64,000 nt of DNA from contig CAWBXD010000011.1 in NCBI GenBank assembly GCA_963792705.1, positions 310,001 through 374,000 on the forward strand, read 5' to 3'. The DNA comes from JBBQVS01 sp963792705. Its GTDB lineage: Bacteria > Chloroflexota > Ktedonobacteria > Ktedonobacterales > Ktedonobacteraceae. Shown here one piece after another: positions 43,655 through 52,242 of this stretch (positions are counted from its first letter, which is position 1; each line of letters starts with the position of its first letter). The position numbers and the translations under genes were made by a program. The notes under the pieces were generated by a model that saw only the letters and a program-made list of their open reading frames with translations, searched no databases and was not told the DNA's origin.

Positions 43655-44303
43655 GTGCATGCTCCTTGAGAGCCTCGCGTAAGCTTTTCCGTGCTCGCCA
43701 GAGTCGAGTATCAACAGCATGACGGGTTAGGCCAGTTTTTGTTGCAAGTTCTTCCGTACTGGCGAACTTAAAGTAGCGTTGGTAGATCAGATAGCGGTCA
43801 AGCTCAGGCAGCGTCGCCAAGGCGAGACGCAATTCTTCGCGTCTCTCGCTCTGTTCTAGCAAGTGTTCCATATTCGACTCTGGATGTGGAGGGAGCAGGA
43901 CGCGGTTTTCGCTCTCGTATCCACCCCAGCCAAAGGTTTTTCGACTACTATTGCCATCTGACGAAGCCCATTGACGAGTTTCATCAGCCGATTGTGTATT
44001 ATGTACTTGACGACGACACAACTGCCGACGACGATCCAAAGCTATATACTTAGCACGCATGGTAAGCCATGTTCGTAACGTTCCACGCCCAGCATCAAAG
44101 GAAGCGATTTCTTGCCAGACTGCGACGAAGAGGTCGTTGACACACTCTTCTGCATCCTGGGCTACACCAATGCCATCCAATACCACGCGAATGAAATAGA
44201 AAAGTTCTCGTGAATAGCGAGAGATAAGCGTTTCCAAAGCGTCTGGATTACGCTCATGCAACTGTTGGGTGAGCTCATCATCAGACCAATCTTGTCGCAC
44301 CAT
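43635..44303 (-). CDS. ECF-type RNA polymerase sigma factor
   Basis: A 222-residue sigma factor. Region 2 is at about 22-90: ALETLISRYSRELFYFIRVVL, DAEECVNDLFVAVWQEIASFDAGRGTLRTWLTMRAKYIALDRRRQ. Region 4 is at about 160-215: ALATLPELDRYLIYQRYFKFASTEELATKTGLTRHAVDTRLWRARKSLREAL. The linker between them is longer than usual (about 60 residues). ATG 44303 is preferred over 44306 because of spacing from GGAG. It leads an operon with an anti-sigma-like membrane protein and a solute-binding lipoprotein. Confidence 0.93.
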   Translation of the reverse strand: MVRQDWSDDELTQQLHERNPDALETLISRYSRELFYFIRVVLDGIGVAQDAEECVNDLFVAVWQEIASFDAGRGTLRTWLTMRAKYIALDRRRQLCRRQVHNTQSADETRQWASSDGNSSRKTFGWGGYESENRVLLPPHPESNMEHLLEQSERREELRLALATLPELDRYLIYQRYFKFASTEELATKTGLTRHAVDTRLWRARKSLREALKEHAHEYERI

Positions 44304-44306
44304 CAT

Positions 44307-44816
44307 AGCTCCTTACAGACCTCAGATATATCTCTTCGTGAAATACAAGTTATCGATGGCACCAGGGTGTAATAATCCAGCATGATAACTCAGCGTAGCG
44401 AAGAACAATATAGAGATGATCGGTGGTACACTCGCCTTGTGCTAAAAGATATACGTCTTATGAGACGTACTTCTCTCATATGTTAAGGCTTCTTACTATC
44501 TTGATAGAAACAACGGAAAATGTCAAGGTTTCAAGGGCAAAATTTTACCTTTTCTTAACATTCGCTAGTGTTTCGTGCAATCATGATGGCACAACTCGCG
44601 ACTAAGTTGCTGAGACGAGGACGTAATAATGCTCTTTGACAAAATAGTACGGATATCTGTAGGGACCGCTTCATCGCGTCCTCGTAACAATCACCCGCCG
44701 ACAAGGACGCGATGAAGCGGTCCCTACAACAGATGTATCCGCATTCTTTCATCAAACAGCATAATTATGGCACTACATTCATATTTTTTGTTAAAGCAGC
44801 ATGGTTACTAGTCATA
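44307..44816. other. Gene-free region upstream of the sigma operon
   Basis: 510 bases with no convincing gene. It contains hairpin repeat R8 (44659-44727) and the presumed promoter of the ECF sigma operon near its left end. I could not identify a clear ECF-type promoter. Confidence 0.6.
44659..44727. repeat. Hairpin repeat copy R8
   Basis: The arms are 44659-44685 and 44701-44727, 27 bp with one mismatch. The inner arm reads GCTTCATCGCG: compared with R1, the A-T pair next to GG is a C-G pair on both arms. Confidence 0.88.
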
Positions 44817-45425
44817 CTAGACGGTGAATGGTACAAACACTGTCTCGCTAGGCACTTCGGAACGGTAGAACAACTTTAAGGTTTTCGCAGCACCAGCGGG
44901 TATCTGGAAGACAACAGTGCCGCTACGTGAGTTGTTTGTGCTAATCGAACCAAAGAAGGGGCTTGTCGTTTGCGGGGAAAGGCCAAAGACATCACCTTCT
45001 GTTCCAAAGAGTGAAAAATAGTTGGGCTGATTGAGAATTGTTTTTGCACTAGTGTTTTTGAGTGTCAGAGACATGGTAATCGCAAGAGAGTTTGCATCAG
45101 TGCCAGTGCTTTTGCTGACGCTATTAATAATGAGTGTGCGGTCTGCCAGTACAACTTGCTGGCTATGTACTCCTCCTCCGGCAACGGGCGTTGGCGAAAG
45201 GATAACAATCGGACCCTTCCCCGGTGTACTGGGAACCGCTGTAACAGCTATAGGAGTGCTGGTGGCACCTGTAGTTGCCTTTGCTATAGTTGTGGTTGCT
45301 TTTGGGGTTGCCAATGCCGACTCGCCCGTAGTGCCATCGCTACCACCACAAGCAACGAGCGCACAGAGGCAGCAAGCCATTATACCAAGCGCAATAAAGC
45401 GTTGAAAAGAGGCATGTATATACAT
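44817..45425 (-). CDS. DUF4352-like lipoprotein
   Basis: A secreted lipoprotein of about 202 residues. The signal peptide ends at the lipobox ALVAC, followed by GGSDG. A Thr/Ala/Pro-rich spacer (to about residue 75) precedes an immunoglobulin-like beta domain of about 120 residues with LIINSVSKS, ITMSLTLKNTSAKTI and an RSGTVVFQIPAGAAKTLKLFYRS strand, as in DUF4352/telomeric-repeat-like extracellular proteins. The function is unknown. I prefer ATG 45425 because AGGA lies 9 bases upstream; ATG 45434 overlaps that box. Confidence 0.72.
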   Translation of the reverse strand: MYIHASFQRFIALGIMACCLCALVACGGSDGTTGESALATPKATTTIAKATTGATSTPIAVTAVPSTPGKGPIVILSPTPVAGGGVHSQQVVLADRTLIINSVSKSTGTDANSLAITMSLTLKNTSAKTILNQPNYFSLFGTEGDVFGLSPQTTSPFFGSISTNNSRSGTVVFQIPAGAAKTLKLFYRSEVPSETVFVPFTV

Positions 45426-45545
45426 TTTGATCATTCCTTTTTTAAGCCAAACACATCAGCCACCTATGAAAAGGTGAACGTCTTCCATTATCTCTTTCAC
45501 GGGTTATTAACGCAACTTTATAGGAAAAAGGTAAGGGTTGGTGCA

Positions 45546-45579
45546 ACAGAATGGGACGAGATATCTCGTCCCATTCTGT
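45546..45579. terminator. 34-base perfect palindrome after the sedolisin gene
   Basis: 17-bp perfect arms centred on ATAT start 3 bases after the sedolisin stop. There is no strong U-tract on the minus strand, so it may act as an mRNA 3'-end stabiliser as much as a terminator. Confidence 0.55.
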
Positions 45580-45582
45580 ATC

Positions 45583-46806
45583 TTAGCTATCAAGATGTCT
45601 CAATTTGTGAGCAGCCGTAGTGAGGGCGGGAAGCAGCTTATTTGCAATAGGGCTACCAAGACCCGTTACGTAGTCATACCCCTTATAAGCTGTACAATTC
45701 TTGCCGCAACTTCCGTTACTACCAGTTGTAGTATCATGGAAATAGGTTGCATAATTCACCTTTGCAAGCGCGTAAAGCTGGATATTTGCGTTCTTCAGAG
45801 TGCCCGTGCGTCCCTGGTTTGCAAGGGCTAGAATGCCAGCGAATAGAGGAGCAGAAACACTTGTACCGCCAAGAACAAAGAAACCTTTTTGACCACTATA
45901 ACCAAAGCTATCATAGACACTAACACCTGTATTTGGGTCGCCAACCATTGCTACATCAGGCACACCACGCTTTGTACTTTTGTTGAAACCAGCCTGATAC
46001 GTAGGAGCTTTCTCATAAGCACTCAGTCCACCACCGCTGCCACTCCAAGCAGTCTCGCTTATATAGGTGCCATCAGCACGCACACTGAGAGTTGTACCAC
46101 TAACCGCTGTGACGTAGGGTGAAGAGGCAGGATATTGTGCGCCCGTACCACTATCACCTGAAGAGGCCGTGAAGCTTACACCCTTTGCATTGCCCGCAGC
46201 AAACACGCCATCATCGGTTGCACCTGTTTGACTAGCAGATTCGCTTCCACCGAAACTCATAGACACCACGGTTGCGCCATGATGAGTATATGCATCCTTT
46301 ACCGCTCCATACAGGTCGCCATCGGTAGGAGTTTTAGCGGCTTCAAGAACAATCTTTGCCATTGGAGCTATTGCATGCACCATTTGCACATCAAGGTCAG
46401 TTTCTAACGCCCAGCCTTCATCAACAATACCAACATTGCCTTGAGGGTAGACGGTAGTGATAGTAGTAGCAGGCAGACCATATTTGCTATCATACATGTT
46501 GAGATCGGCCTGTGCTTTAGGATTACCGTAAGCATCGATAATAGCAACAGTGACTCCCACGCCAGTATTTGCCTGAAGGTTAATGCCATACGCTTTGCGA
46601 AGCTGAGCAGGAATAAGAGGACCACTCTTAATGTCGTGCAAGTGTTTTTGAATGCGGAGAGGATGAGTTGCGCGCAGGATTGAGAAGTTGTCGATAAGTA
46701 TTGCCTTAGCAGGTGTTGCTCGGCCAAAGACAGAAAACATCGAGGAGCCTACGGCAAGCAGGACAAGCAGGACAAGTGCTGACGCGGTAAACTTACGTAT
46801 GGAAAT
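45583..46806 (-). CDS. Sedolisin (S53) family serine-carboxyl protease, secreted
   Basis: A peptidase of about 407 residues. The catalytic Glu/Asp are in EGWALETDLDVQMVHAIAP, the oxyanion Asp probably in SFTASSGDSGTGAQYP, and the nucleophile Ser in FVLGGTSVSAPLFAG. The C-terminal GYDYVTGLGSPIANKL matches the calcium-site end of the fold. The usual inhibitory pro-domain is missing or very short, since the catalytic domain starts near residue 60. The first ATG (46740) lies inside a signal peptide. Codons upstream, from an ATT at 46806, encode ISIRKF and then a leucine/valine-rich core ending in ATPAKA. The ATT is 6 bases after GAGG and an in-frame TAG precedes it. Confidence 0.85.
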   Translation of the reverse strand: MSIRKFTASALVLLVLLAVGSSMFSVFGRATPAKAILIDNFSILRATHPLRIQKHLHDIKSGPLIPAQLRKAYGINLQANTGVGVTVAIIDAYGNPKAQADLNMYDSKYGLPATTITTVYPQGNVGIVDEGWALETDLDVQMVHAIAPMAKIVLEAAKTPTDGDLYGAVKDAYTHHGATVVSMSFGGSESASQTGATDDGVFAAGNAKGVSFTASSGDSGTGAQYPASSPYVTAVSGTTLSVRADGTYISETAWSGSGGGLSAYEKAPTYQAGFNKSTKRGVPDVAMVGDPNTGVSVYDSFGYSGQKGFFVLGGTSVSAPLFAGILALANQGRTGTLKNANIQLYALAKVNYATYFHDTTTGSNGSCGKNCTAYKGYDYVTGLGSPIANKLLPALTTAAHKLRHLDS

Positions 46807-46819
46807 GGCACACCTCTAT
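46804..46819 (-). promoter_or_regulatory. Ribosome binding site with ATT start of the sedolisin gene
   Basis: On the minus strand the sequence is AGAGGTGTGCCATTTCC. GAGG is 6 bases before ATT, an ideal spacing. No ATG, GTG or TTG occurs in frame between the upstream TAG (46816-46818) and ATG 46740. Confidence 0.5.
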
Positions 46820-46902
46820 TCTGGACCGTAGTACATAGATGAGTATCTACTTTGCCTATAATACTTACGTCTATCGGCTACCGTCAACAAAAATAGAGGA
46901 TG

Positions 46903-46971
46903 GTACTAGAGAACAAAGACAATTGCCAACGAACTTTTAGCTCGTTGGCAATTGTCTTTGTTCTCTAGTAC
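46903..46971. terminator. 30-bp-arm terminator after the Fe-S flavoprotein gene
   Basis: Perfect 30-bp arms 46903-46932 and 46942-46971 with a 9-base loop, beginning 9 bases after the stop of the flavoprotein. It is followed on the minus strand, after a short gap, by TATTTTTG. Confidence 0.8.
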
Positions 46972-46980
46972 AAATTTACG

Positions 46981-48789
46981 CTAGCGGACGTTCAGCATTG
47001 GGATTTTCGAGACGGTCCAACGGTCGTTAGGACTGGAGACCTCGAATTGTACCATTGAGATTGCGTCTGTGGGACAGCGCACGATACACAGACCACAGCG
47101 AATGCACTTCTCTTCGTCGATAATCATGTCTGCACCGCCCTCCCAGTTTTCGGTGCTTTGATGCATTGCATCACCCTTGACGACGCGCGAGAGACCTTCC
47201 ATGCTAATGCAGTCGTAGGGGCAGATATCAACACAGCCAGAGCAGAGAATACAGATTGAGGGGTCGATCATGATATTTAACTGACACTGCAAACAACGAC
47301 GTGCTTGCATAACCGCCTGCTCTGGCGTGTAGCCAGTTTCCGCTTCACGGGTGTTGCTATAGCGGTCTTTGAGTGGCAGTGACGGTAGCAGTTGATGTCC
47401 AATAGACTCATAGTTATCGACCATACCACGACGGTAGTCGGGAAGTTCAACCTCTTCAGCGGCTTCTGCTGGCTTGTCAACACCGCCAAGATAGCGATTG
47501 ATTGCACCAGCCGCATCGCGTCCATCGCCGATAGCGGAGATCAGGTTTCGTGAGCCTTGTGTATAATCTCCACCTGCGAACAGGCCTGGGACATTAGTCA
47601 TCCAGCTATCGAAATCTACCAGAGGAATGCCATACCTGTTAACCTCAAGACCTAGCTCTTCCGCCTGTAACCAGGAGGCGTCGCTATATTGACCAAAGGC
47701 CGGTACAACGGTATCTACCTCAAGGTCGAACTCGCTGCCCTTGATTGGCACAGGTCGGCGACGGCCACCCGCATCGGGATCGCCCAATTTGTTACGTACA
47801 AAGCGCACACCGCTCGCATGTACGCCATCCTTTGTGAGCACTTCGGTCTGTGTTGCAAGATACATGAACTCGACGTTCTCCAGTACAGCCTCATCAACTT
47901 CATACTCATCGGAGGGTTGCTCTTCTTTTGAGCGGCGATACACAACGTAGACTTTTTCGGCACCAAAGCGAATAGAGGTACGACAACAGTCGAGAGCAGT
48001 AAAGCCTGCGCCCAGAATGGCGACACGTTTGCCAATGAACATCGGTTCGCCGTAGTTGGTCTTTTCGAGCAAACGAATACCATCAACAACACCCTTTAGG
48101 TCTGCGCCAGGGATAACCTTGTTATCTGGTCCAGCAAGAGGGTTAGGAATATAGCAGCCAGCACCGATATACACCGAGTCATATTGTGAGAGCAAATCCT
48201 TAATCTGCACATCACGTCCGATACGCACGTTGTATTTTACCTCTACGCCGATGTCTTCCATGTATTCGTCGCATTCCTCGCGTGTGACATCACGGGGAAG
48301 ACGCCAGACAGGGATGCCATTGACCATCACGCCGCCAGCAGTTGGGTATTGCTCATAGACAGTCACGGGATAGCCCATCTCACGCAGATCGCGAGCACAG
48401 GCCAGACCAGCGGAGCCAGCACCGACAACGGCGATTTTCTTGTCTTTAGTGATGGGTGGCTTTTCAGCATGATGGCGATATTCGCGGTGGTCGGCGGCGG
48501 CACGCTTTAACCAGCAGATAGCAATAGGTTTGCCATCCACTTTATTACGACGACATACCGGTTCGCAAGGCCGAGCACAGGTACGCCCAAGCACACCCGG
48601 CACCACGTTTGCTTTACGGTTTAGAAGATATGCTTCGTCGAAACGAGCTTGTGAAATTAATCCAATATAGGTGGAAACGTCTGTATGCGCGGGACAGCCC
48701 ACCTGACAGGGAATGTTCGTCTGATACCAATCGGGAGTTACACCAACCGATTGGTATCGCGCTTCCAAGTCGCTATCGGGATCAAACAT
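46981..48789 (-). CDS. GltD-like Fe-S flavoprotein with C-terminal ferredoxin domain
   Basis: An oxidoreductase of about 602 residues. The N-terminal Fe-S domain (about 20-95) has CQVGCPAHTDV and RTCARPCEPVCRR, like the glutamate synthase small subunit. An FAD domain has VVGAGSAGLACARDLREMGY, an NAD(P) domain has VAILGAGFTALDCCRTS, and the second FAD strand has GLFAGGDYTQGSRN. The C-terminus carries two [4Fe-4S] motifs, CILCSGCVDICPYDC and CIRCGLCIVRCPTDA. This layout is that of electron-bifurcating or NAD(P)H:ferredoxin-type GltD relatives, not plain GltD. No partner subunit is adjacent. ATG 48789 is 7 bases after AGGA; a TTG start at 48816 is less likely. Confidence 0.9.
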   Translation of the reverse strand: MFDPDSDLEARYQSVGVTPDWYQTNIPCQVGCPAHTDVSTYIGLISQARFDEAYLLNRKANVVPGVLGRTCARPCEPVCRRNKVDGKPIAICWLKRAAADHREYRHHAEKPPITKDKKIAVVGAGSAGLACARDLREMGYPVTVYEQYPTAGGVMVNGIPVWRLPRDVTREECDEYMEDIGVEVKYNVRIGRDVQIKDLLSQYDSVYIGAGCYIPNPLAGPDNKVIPGADLKGVVDGIRLLEKTNYGEPMFIGKRVAILGAGFTALDCCRTSIRFGAEKVYVVYRRSKEEQPSDEYEVDEAVLENVEFMYLATQTEVLTKDGVHASGVRFVRNKLGDPDAGGRRRPVPIKGSEFDLEVDTVVPAFGQYSDASWLQAEELGLEVNRYGIPLVDFDSWMTNVPGLFAGGDYTQGSRNLISAIGDGRDAAGAINRYLGGVDKPAEAAEEVELPDYRRGMVDNYESIGHQLLPSLPLKDRYSNTREAETGYTPEQAVMQARRCLQCQLNIMIDPSICILCSGCVDICPYDCISMEGLSRVVKGDAMHQSTENWEGGADMIIDEEKCIRCGLCIVRCPTDAISMVQFEVSSPNDRWTVSKIPMLNVR

Positions 48790-49071
48790 ATTCGGGTCCT
48801 TTCCTGTTTGTTTCAATCCTCACCCGACTCAATAATTGGGTGCAACCTGGCGAGTTTGAAGCAAGGAGATAGCATTGTTGTATGACCAGCCAACTATATA
48901 AATATCCCTCAAACGCCAGGCCAATGCTTTTGGGGATGTATAAGTGCTTTTTGAATACGGCATAGAGTGCGTCTACACGCACAATAAGGATAGTTTTCCT
49001 TTTCAGATTATAGCATAGGGTGGGAACAGCTAACAATGCTTATTTTTGACATGCAACCACTACGATATGCA

Positions 49072-50235
49072 TCAGGCGGCGATATGCGCGATTAAGCCAG
49101 CGAGCAGTGCTGCACGAGGCGCGATGCTGTCGAGCAAAAGGTACTCATAGGGACTGTGATCGCGTCCACCAATAGGACCAAGGCCATCAAGCGTTGGAAT
49201 ACCATAATCGGTTACAAAGCTGCCATCCGACGCACCACCTGTTGTTGTATCGTGAAGTGGAAAACCGAGTATTGCCGCTATATCTTTTGCCATAGTAGCC
49301 ATTTTTTGGCTTGCAGGAGACAAGGCCATCGGATTTCTGGAGTCTGGCTCTAGCATAAGCGTGGTTTCAACCTCAGGAATACAATGCTTCTTGAGCATTT
49401 CGTGCCATCGTGCTTCTGTCGCCAGTCGATCTTCGGTGTGCAAGAAGCGCAGATCGAAACGCGCCATAGCCGATTCTGGCACAACATTTGGCGCGGTACC
49501 GCCAGAGATACTGCCTGGATTGATAGAGATGCCTTCGCGCCATCCGTTGAGACTGGTGAGTTGTTGCGTTTGATAAGCAATTTCCAGAATTGCGTTTCGT
49601 CCTTTTTCTGGTTCAACGCCCGCATGGGCGGAGCGTCCCTGCGCGGTCAGTGTATACCATGCGTTGCCTTTGCGTACACTAACAATATCACCATTGGCGC
49701 GAGCGGCTTCCAAAACTAGTGCGCCAGTACAGCCCTCACACGCACGACGCATCAGAGGCAAGGAGTGACGAACACTAATTTCTTCATCTGAGACACATAA
49801 AAAACGGATTTCGCCAAAGGCACGATAGGAGAGCGCAAGGAGGGCCTCGATTGCATAGAAGCCTAAGAGGATGCCTCCTTTCATGTCGATGACGCCAGGA
49901 CCATAAGCAATACCGTCTTCAACGCGCATAGGTCGCCGTGCAGCCGTTCCTATGGGATACACGGTATCCATGTGCCCTAAGAGTAAGACGCTGCCTTCAC
50001 CTTCGCCTTGCAAGGTGCCAATGAGATCATTGCCCCATTGTTCCTGTTCGACAATGGTTACGTCCATACCAAGACCACGCATACGAGCCTCTAAATAGGT
50101 AGCCATTTTGTCTAAGCCTGCTTTGTTATGGCTGTCGGAGTCGATTGCACAAACATCGCGCAACTCATCTAAATAGCGTTTTTGATGTTGCTGGAGATAG
50201 TCCTCCACCCCAACCACGAGCGATTGTATATTCAT
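49072..50235 (-). CDS. M20-family metallopeptidase (carboxypeptidase G2-like)
   Basis: A 387-residue two-zinc peptidase. The metal ligands are in LLLGHMDTVYP (His near residue 87, with catalytic Asp two positions on), GVIDMKGG (bridging Asp), SDEEISVRHSLP (catalytic Glu and Glu ligand) and a C-terminal His in GGRDHSPYEY. The dimerisation domain (about 185-300) has SAHAGVEPEKGRNAI. Members split amide-linked glutamate or other acyl-amino acids. It is followed, on the other strand, by urocanase after hairpin repeat R9, so histidine-to-glutamate metabolism is a possible link, but only by position. Confidence 0.9.
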   Translation of the reverse strand: MNIQSLVVGVEDYLQQHQKRYLDELRDVCAIDSDSHNKAGLDKMATYLEARMRGLGMDVTIVEQEQWGNDLIGTLQGEGEGSVLLLGHMDTVYPIGTAARRPMRVEDGIAYGPGVIDMKGGILLGFYAIEALLALSYRAFGEIRFLCVSDEEISVRHSLPLMRRACEGCTGALVLEAARANGDIVSVRKGNAWYTLTAQGRSAHAGVEPEKGRNAILEIAYQTQQLTSLNGWREGISINPGSISGGTAPNVVPESAMARFDLRFLHTEDRLATEARWHEMLKKHCIPEVETTLMLEPDSRNPMALSPASQKMATMAKDIAAILGFPLHDTTTGGASDGSFVTDYGIPTLDGLGPIGGRDHSPYEYLLLDSIAPRAALLAGLIAHIAA

Positions 50236-50302
50236 ACCTTACCAACCCTCTTTGCTGATGATGTTAGTATGTAGTGAGCAAGAATGCTATTCGGAAACGT
50301 TT

Positions 50303-50421
50303 CGTAGGGACCGATTTATCGCGTCCACGCCCAATGAATTGGGCGAGTTGCATCCATAATCTTTTCTTACATGATCTCGCGCAATGAATTGCGCTTCGGA
50401 CGCGATAAATCGGTCCCTACG
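50303..50421. repeat. Hairpin repeat copy R9 (long form)
   Basis: The arms are 50303-50326 and 50398-50421, 24 bp and perfect; the inner arm reads GATTTATCGCG. The interior holds two nested palindromes, GCCCAATGAATTGGGC and GCGCAATGAATTGCGC, and shares TGCATCCATAATCTTTTCTT-like sequence with R7. It sits in the 266-base divergent space between the M20 peptidase and urocanase genes. Confidence 0.87.
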
Positions 50422-50501
50422 ACATTCATCCTAGCATGATTGGCAAACACTATCTATATCTGATAAGTACGATTTAGAGACCGAGAAAGGAACATCCTCT
50501 T

Positions 50502-52178
50502 ATGGCTCAAAACGAAAGAGTAGCACATTCAGGTCCACGTCCTGTACGTGCCGCACGAGGCACAACCCTGTCCTGTAAGGGTTGGCAGCAAGAGGCGGCG
50601 TTACGGATGTTGATGAATAACTTGGACCCTGAAGTTGCAGAACGGCCTGATGATCTCGTTGTATATGGCGGTTCAGGGCGTGCGGCACGCTCCTGGGCGG
50701 CGTTCGACGCAATTGTACGCTCGTTGCAATCGCTAGAGAACAACGAGACATTATTGGTGCAATCAGGTAAGCCGGTCGGTATTTTTCGCACACATGCTGA
50801 TGCACCACGTGTCTTGATAGCAAACTCAAATCTCGTACCCCACTGGGGGACGTGGGATGAGTTTCGTCGGCTCGAAGCTCTTGGTCTTACAATGTACGGG
50901 CAGATGACGGCTGGCTCGTGGATATATATTGGCTCACAGGGTATTGTACAGGGAACCTACGAAACGTTCGCGGAGGCGGCTCGCTTACATTATGGAGGAA
51001 CACTCAAGGGAAAATTTGTGTTGACAGCCGGGCTGGGTGGGATGGGCGGAGCACAACCACTCGCGATCACTATGAATGGTGGCGTGTGTCTGGCTGTAGA
51101 GGCCGATCAGCAGCGTATACAGCGGCGTCTGGATACAGGCTATTGTGACGAGATGGCGAGCACACTTGATGAAGCACTTCATCAGGTGGGCGAGGCGTGT
51201 GAGCAAGGCCAACCGCTCTCGATTGGATTGATTGGCAACGCGGCGGAGGTCTATCCAGAATTAGTACGACGTGGGATTATTCCCGACATGGTAACAGATC
51301 AAACGTCCGCGCATGACGCCTTGAATGGGTATATGCCTGCTGGTCTATCACCTGCTGAAGCCGAAGTGTTACGTGTACAGGACCCAAAAGCGTATATACA
51401 GCGTTCAACGGAATCGATGGTAACACATGTACGTGCGATGTTAGCAATGCAGGAGCGTGGCGCAATTGTCTTTGATTATGGAAACAATTTGCGCGGTCAG
51501 GCTTTAGCGGCTGGTGAGACGCATGCGCTAGATTTTCCTGGTTTTGTACCCGCCTATATCCGACCACTGTTCTGTCGAGGCAAAGGTCCATTTCGCTGGG
51601 TCGCGCTCTCCGGCGATCCTGAAGATATTTATCGTACAGATGAGACTATTCTTGAACTTTTTCCAGAAGATGAGTCGCTCAAACGCTGGATTACGCTAGC
51701 GCGACAGAAAATTCACTTTCAAGGGCTACCTGCACGCATCTGCTGGCTTGGGTATGGACAACGCGACAAGGCAGGGCTAGCATTTAACGAATTGGTTGCA
51801 AAGGGCATTGTCAAAGCCCCAATTGTGATAGGGCGCGATCATCTCGATAGTGGTTCAGTAGCGTCACCGTATCGTGAGACGGAGGCAATGAAGGATGGAA
51901 GCGATGCTATCGCAGATTGGCCTCTGCTCAATGCGCTACTGAATACGGCATCAGGTGCAACATGGGTCTCGCTGCATCATGGCGGTGGAGTTGGCATTGG
52001 GTATTCGATACATGCAGGGCAAGTTATTGTAGCCGATGGGACACCAGAAGCGGCCGAAAGGCTAGCACGAGTGCTTACCAACGATCCAGGAACAGGCGTT
52101 ATGCGTCATGTTGATGCTGGCTATGAAGAGGCAATAGCATGCGCGCAAGAGTTGGGGGTACAGATACCCATGCTATAA
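50502..52178 (+). CDS. hutU: Urocanate hydratase
   Basis: A 558-residue NAD+-dependent enzyme of histidine breakdown. The NAD-binding loop is LTAGLGGMGGAQPLA near residue 175; VTDQTSAHDALNGYMPAG is near 267; and the active-site cysteine is in PARICWLGYGQRDKAGLAFN near 410. The GRDHLDSGSVASPYRETEAM signature is near 450. Full length. No hutH, hutI or hutG is in the window, so the pathway must be completed elsewhere. The start has AGGA about 9 bases upstream. Confidence 0.96.
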   Translation: MAQNERVAHSGPRPVRAARGTTLSCKGWQQEAALRMLMNNLDPEVAERPDDLVVYGGSGRAARSWAAFDAIVRSLQSLENNETLLVQSGKPVGIFRTHADAPRVLIANSNLVPHWGTWDEFRRLEALGLTMYGQMTAGSWIYIGSQGIVQGTYETFAEAARLHYGGTLKGKFVLTAGLGGMGGAQPLAITMNGGVCLAVEADQQRIQRRLDTGYCDEMASTLDEALHQVGEACEQGQPLSIGLIGNAAEVYPELVRRGIIPDMVTDQTSAHDALNGYMPAGLSPAEAEVLRVQDPKAYIQRSTESMVTHVRAMLAMQERGAIVFDYGNNLRGQALAAGETHALDFPGFVPAYIRPLFCRGKGPFRWVALSGDPEDIYRTDETILELFPEDESLKRWITLARQKIHFQGLPARICWLGYGQRDKAGLAFNELVAKGIVKAPIVIGRDHLDSGSVASPYRETEAMKDGSDAIADWPLLNALLNTASGATWVSLHHGGGVGIGYSIHAGQVIVADGTPEAAERLARVLTNDPGTGVMRHVDAGYEEAIACAQELGVQIPML

Positions 52179-52234
52179 ACCATAGAAGTGAGAGAGAACG
52201 AGACTATCTTGTTCTCTCTCACTTCTATGGTTTA
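52176..52234. terminator. 24-bp-arm bidirectional terminator
   Basis: Perfect arms 52176-52199 and 52211-52234 with an 11-base loop lie between the convergent hutU and FHA genes. The left arm includes the hutU TAA stop. Confidence 0.8.
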
Positions 52235-52242
52235 CACGAATA

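Noticed and set aside
13219..50421. CRISPR array made from the repeated GTAGGG elements
   Set aside because: Copies are dispersed kilobases apart as inverted pairs, without regular spacers or cas genes.
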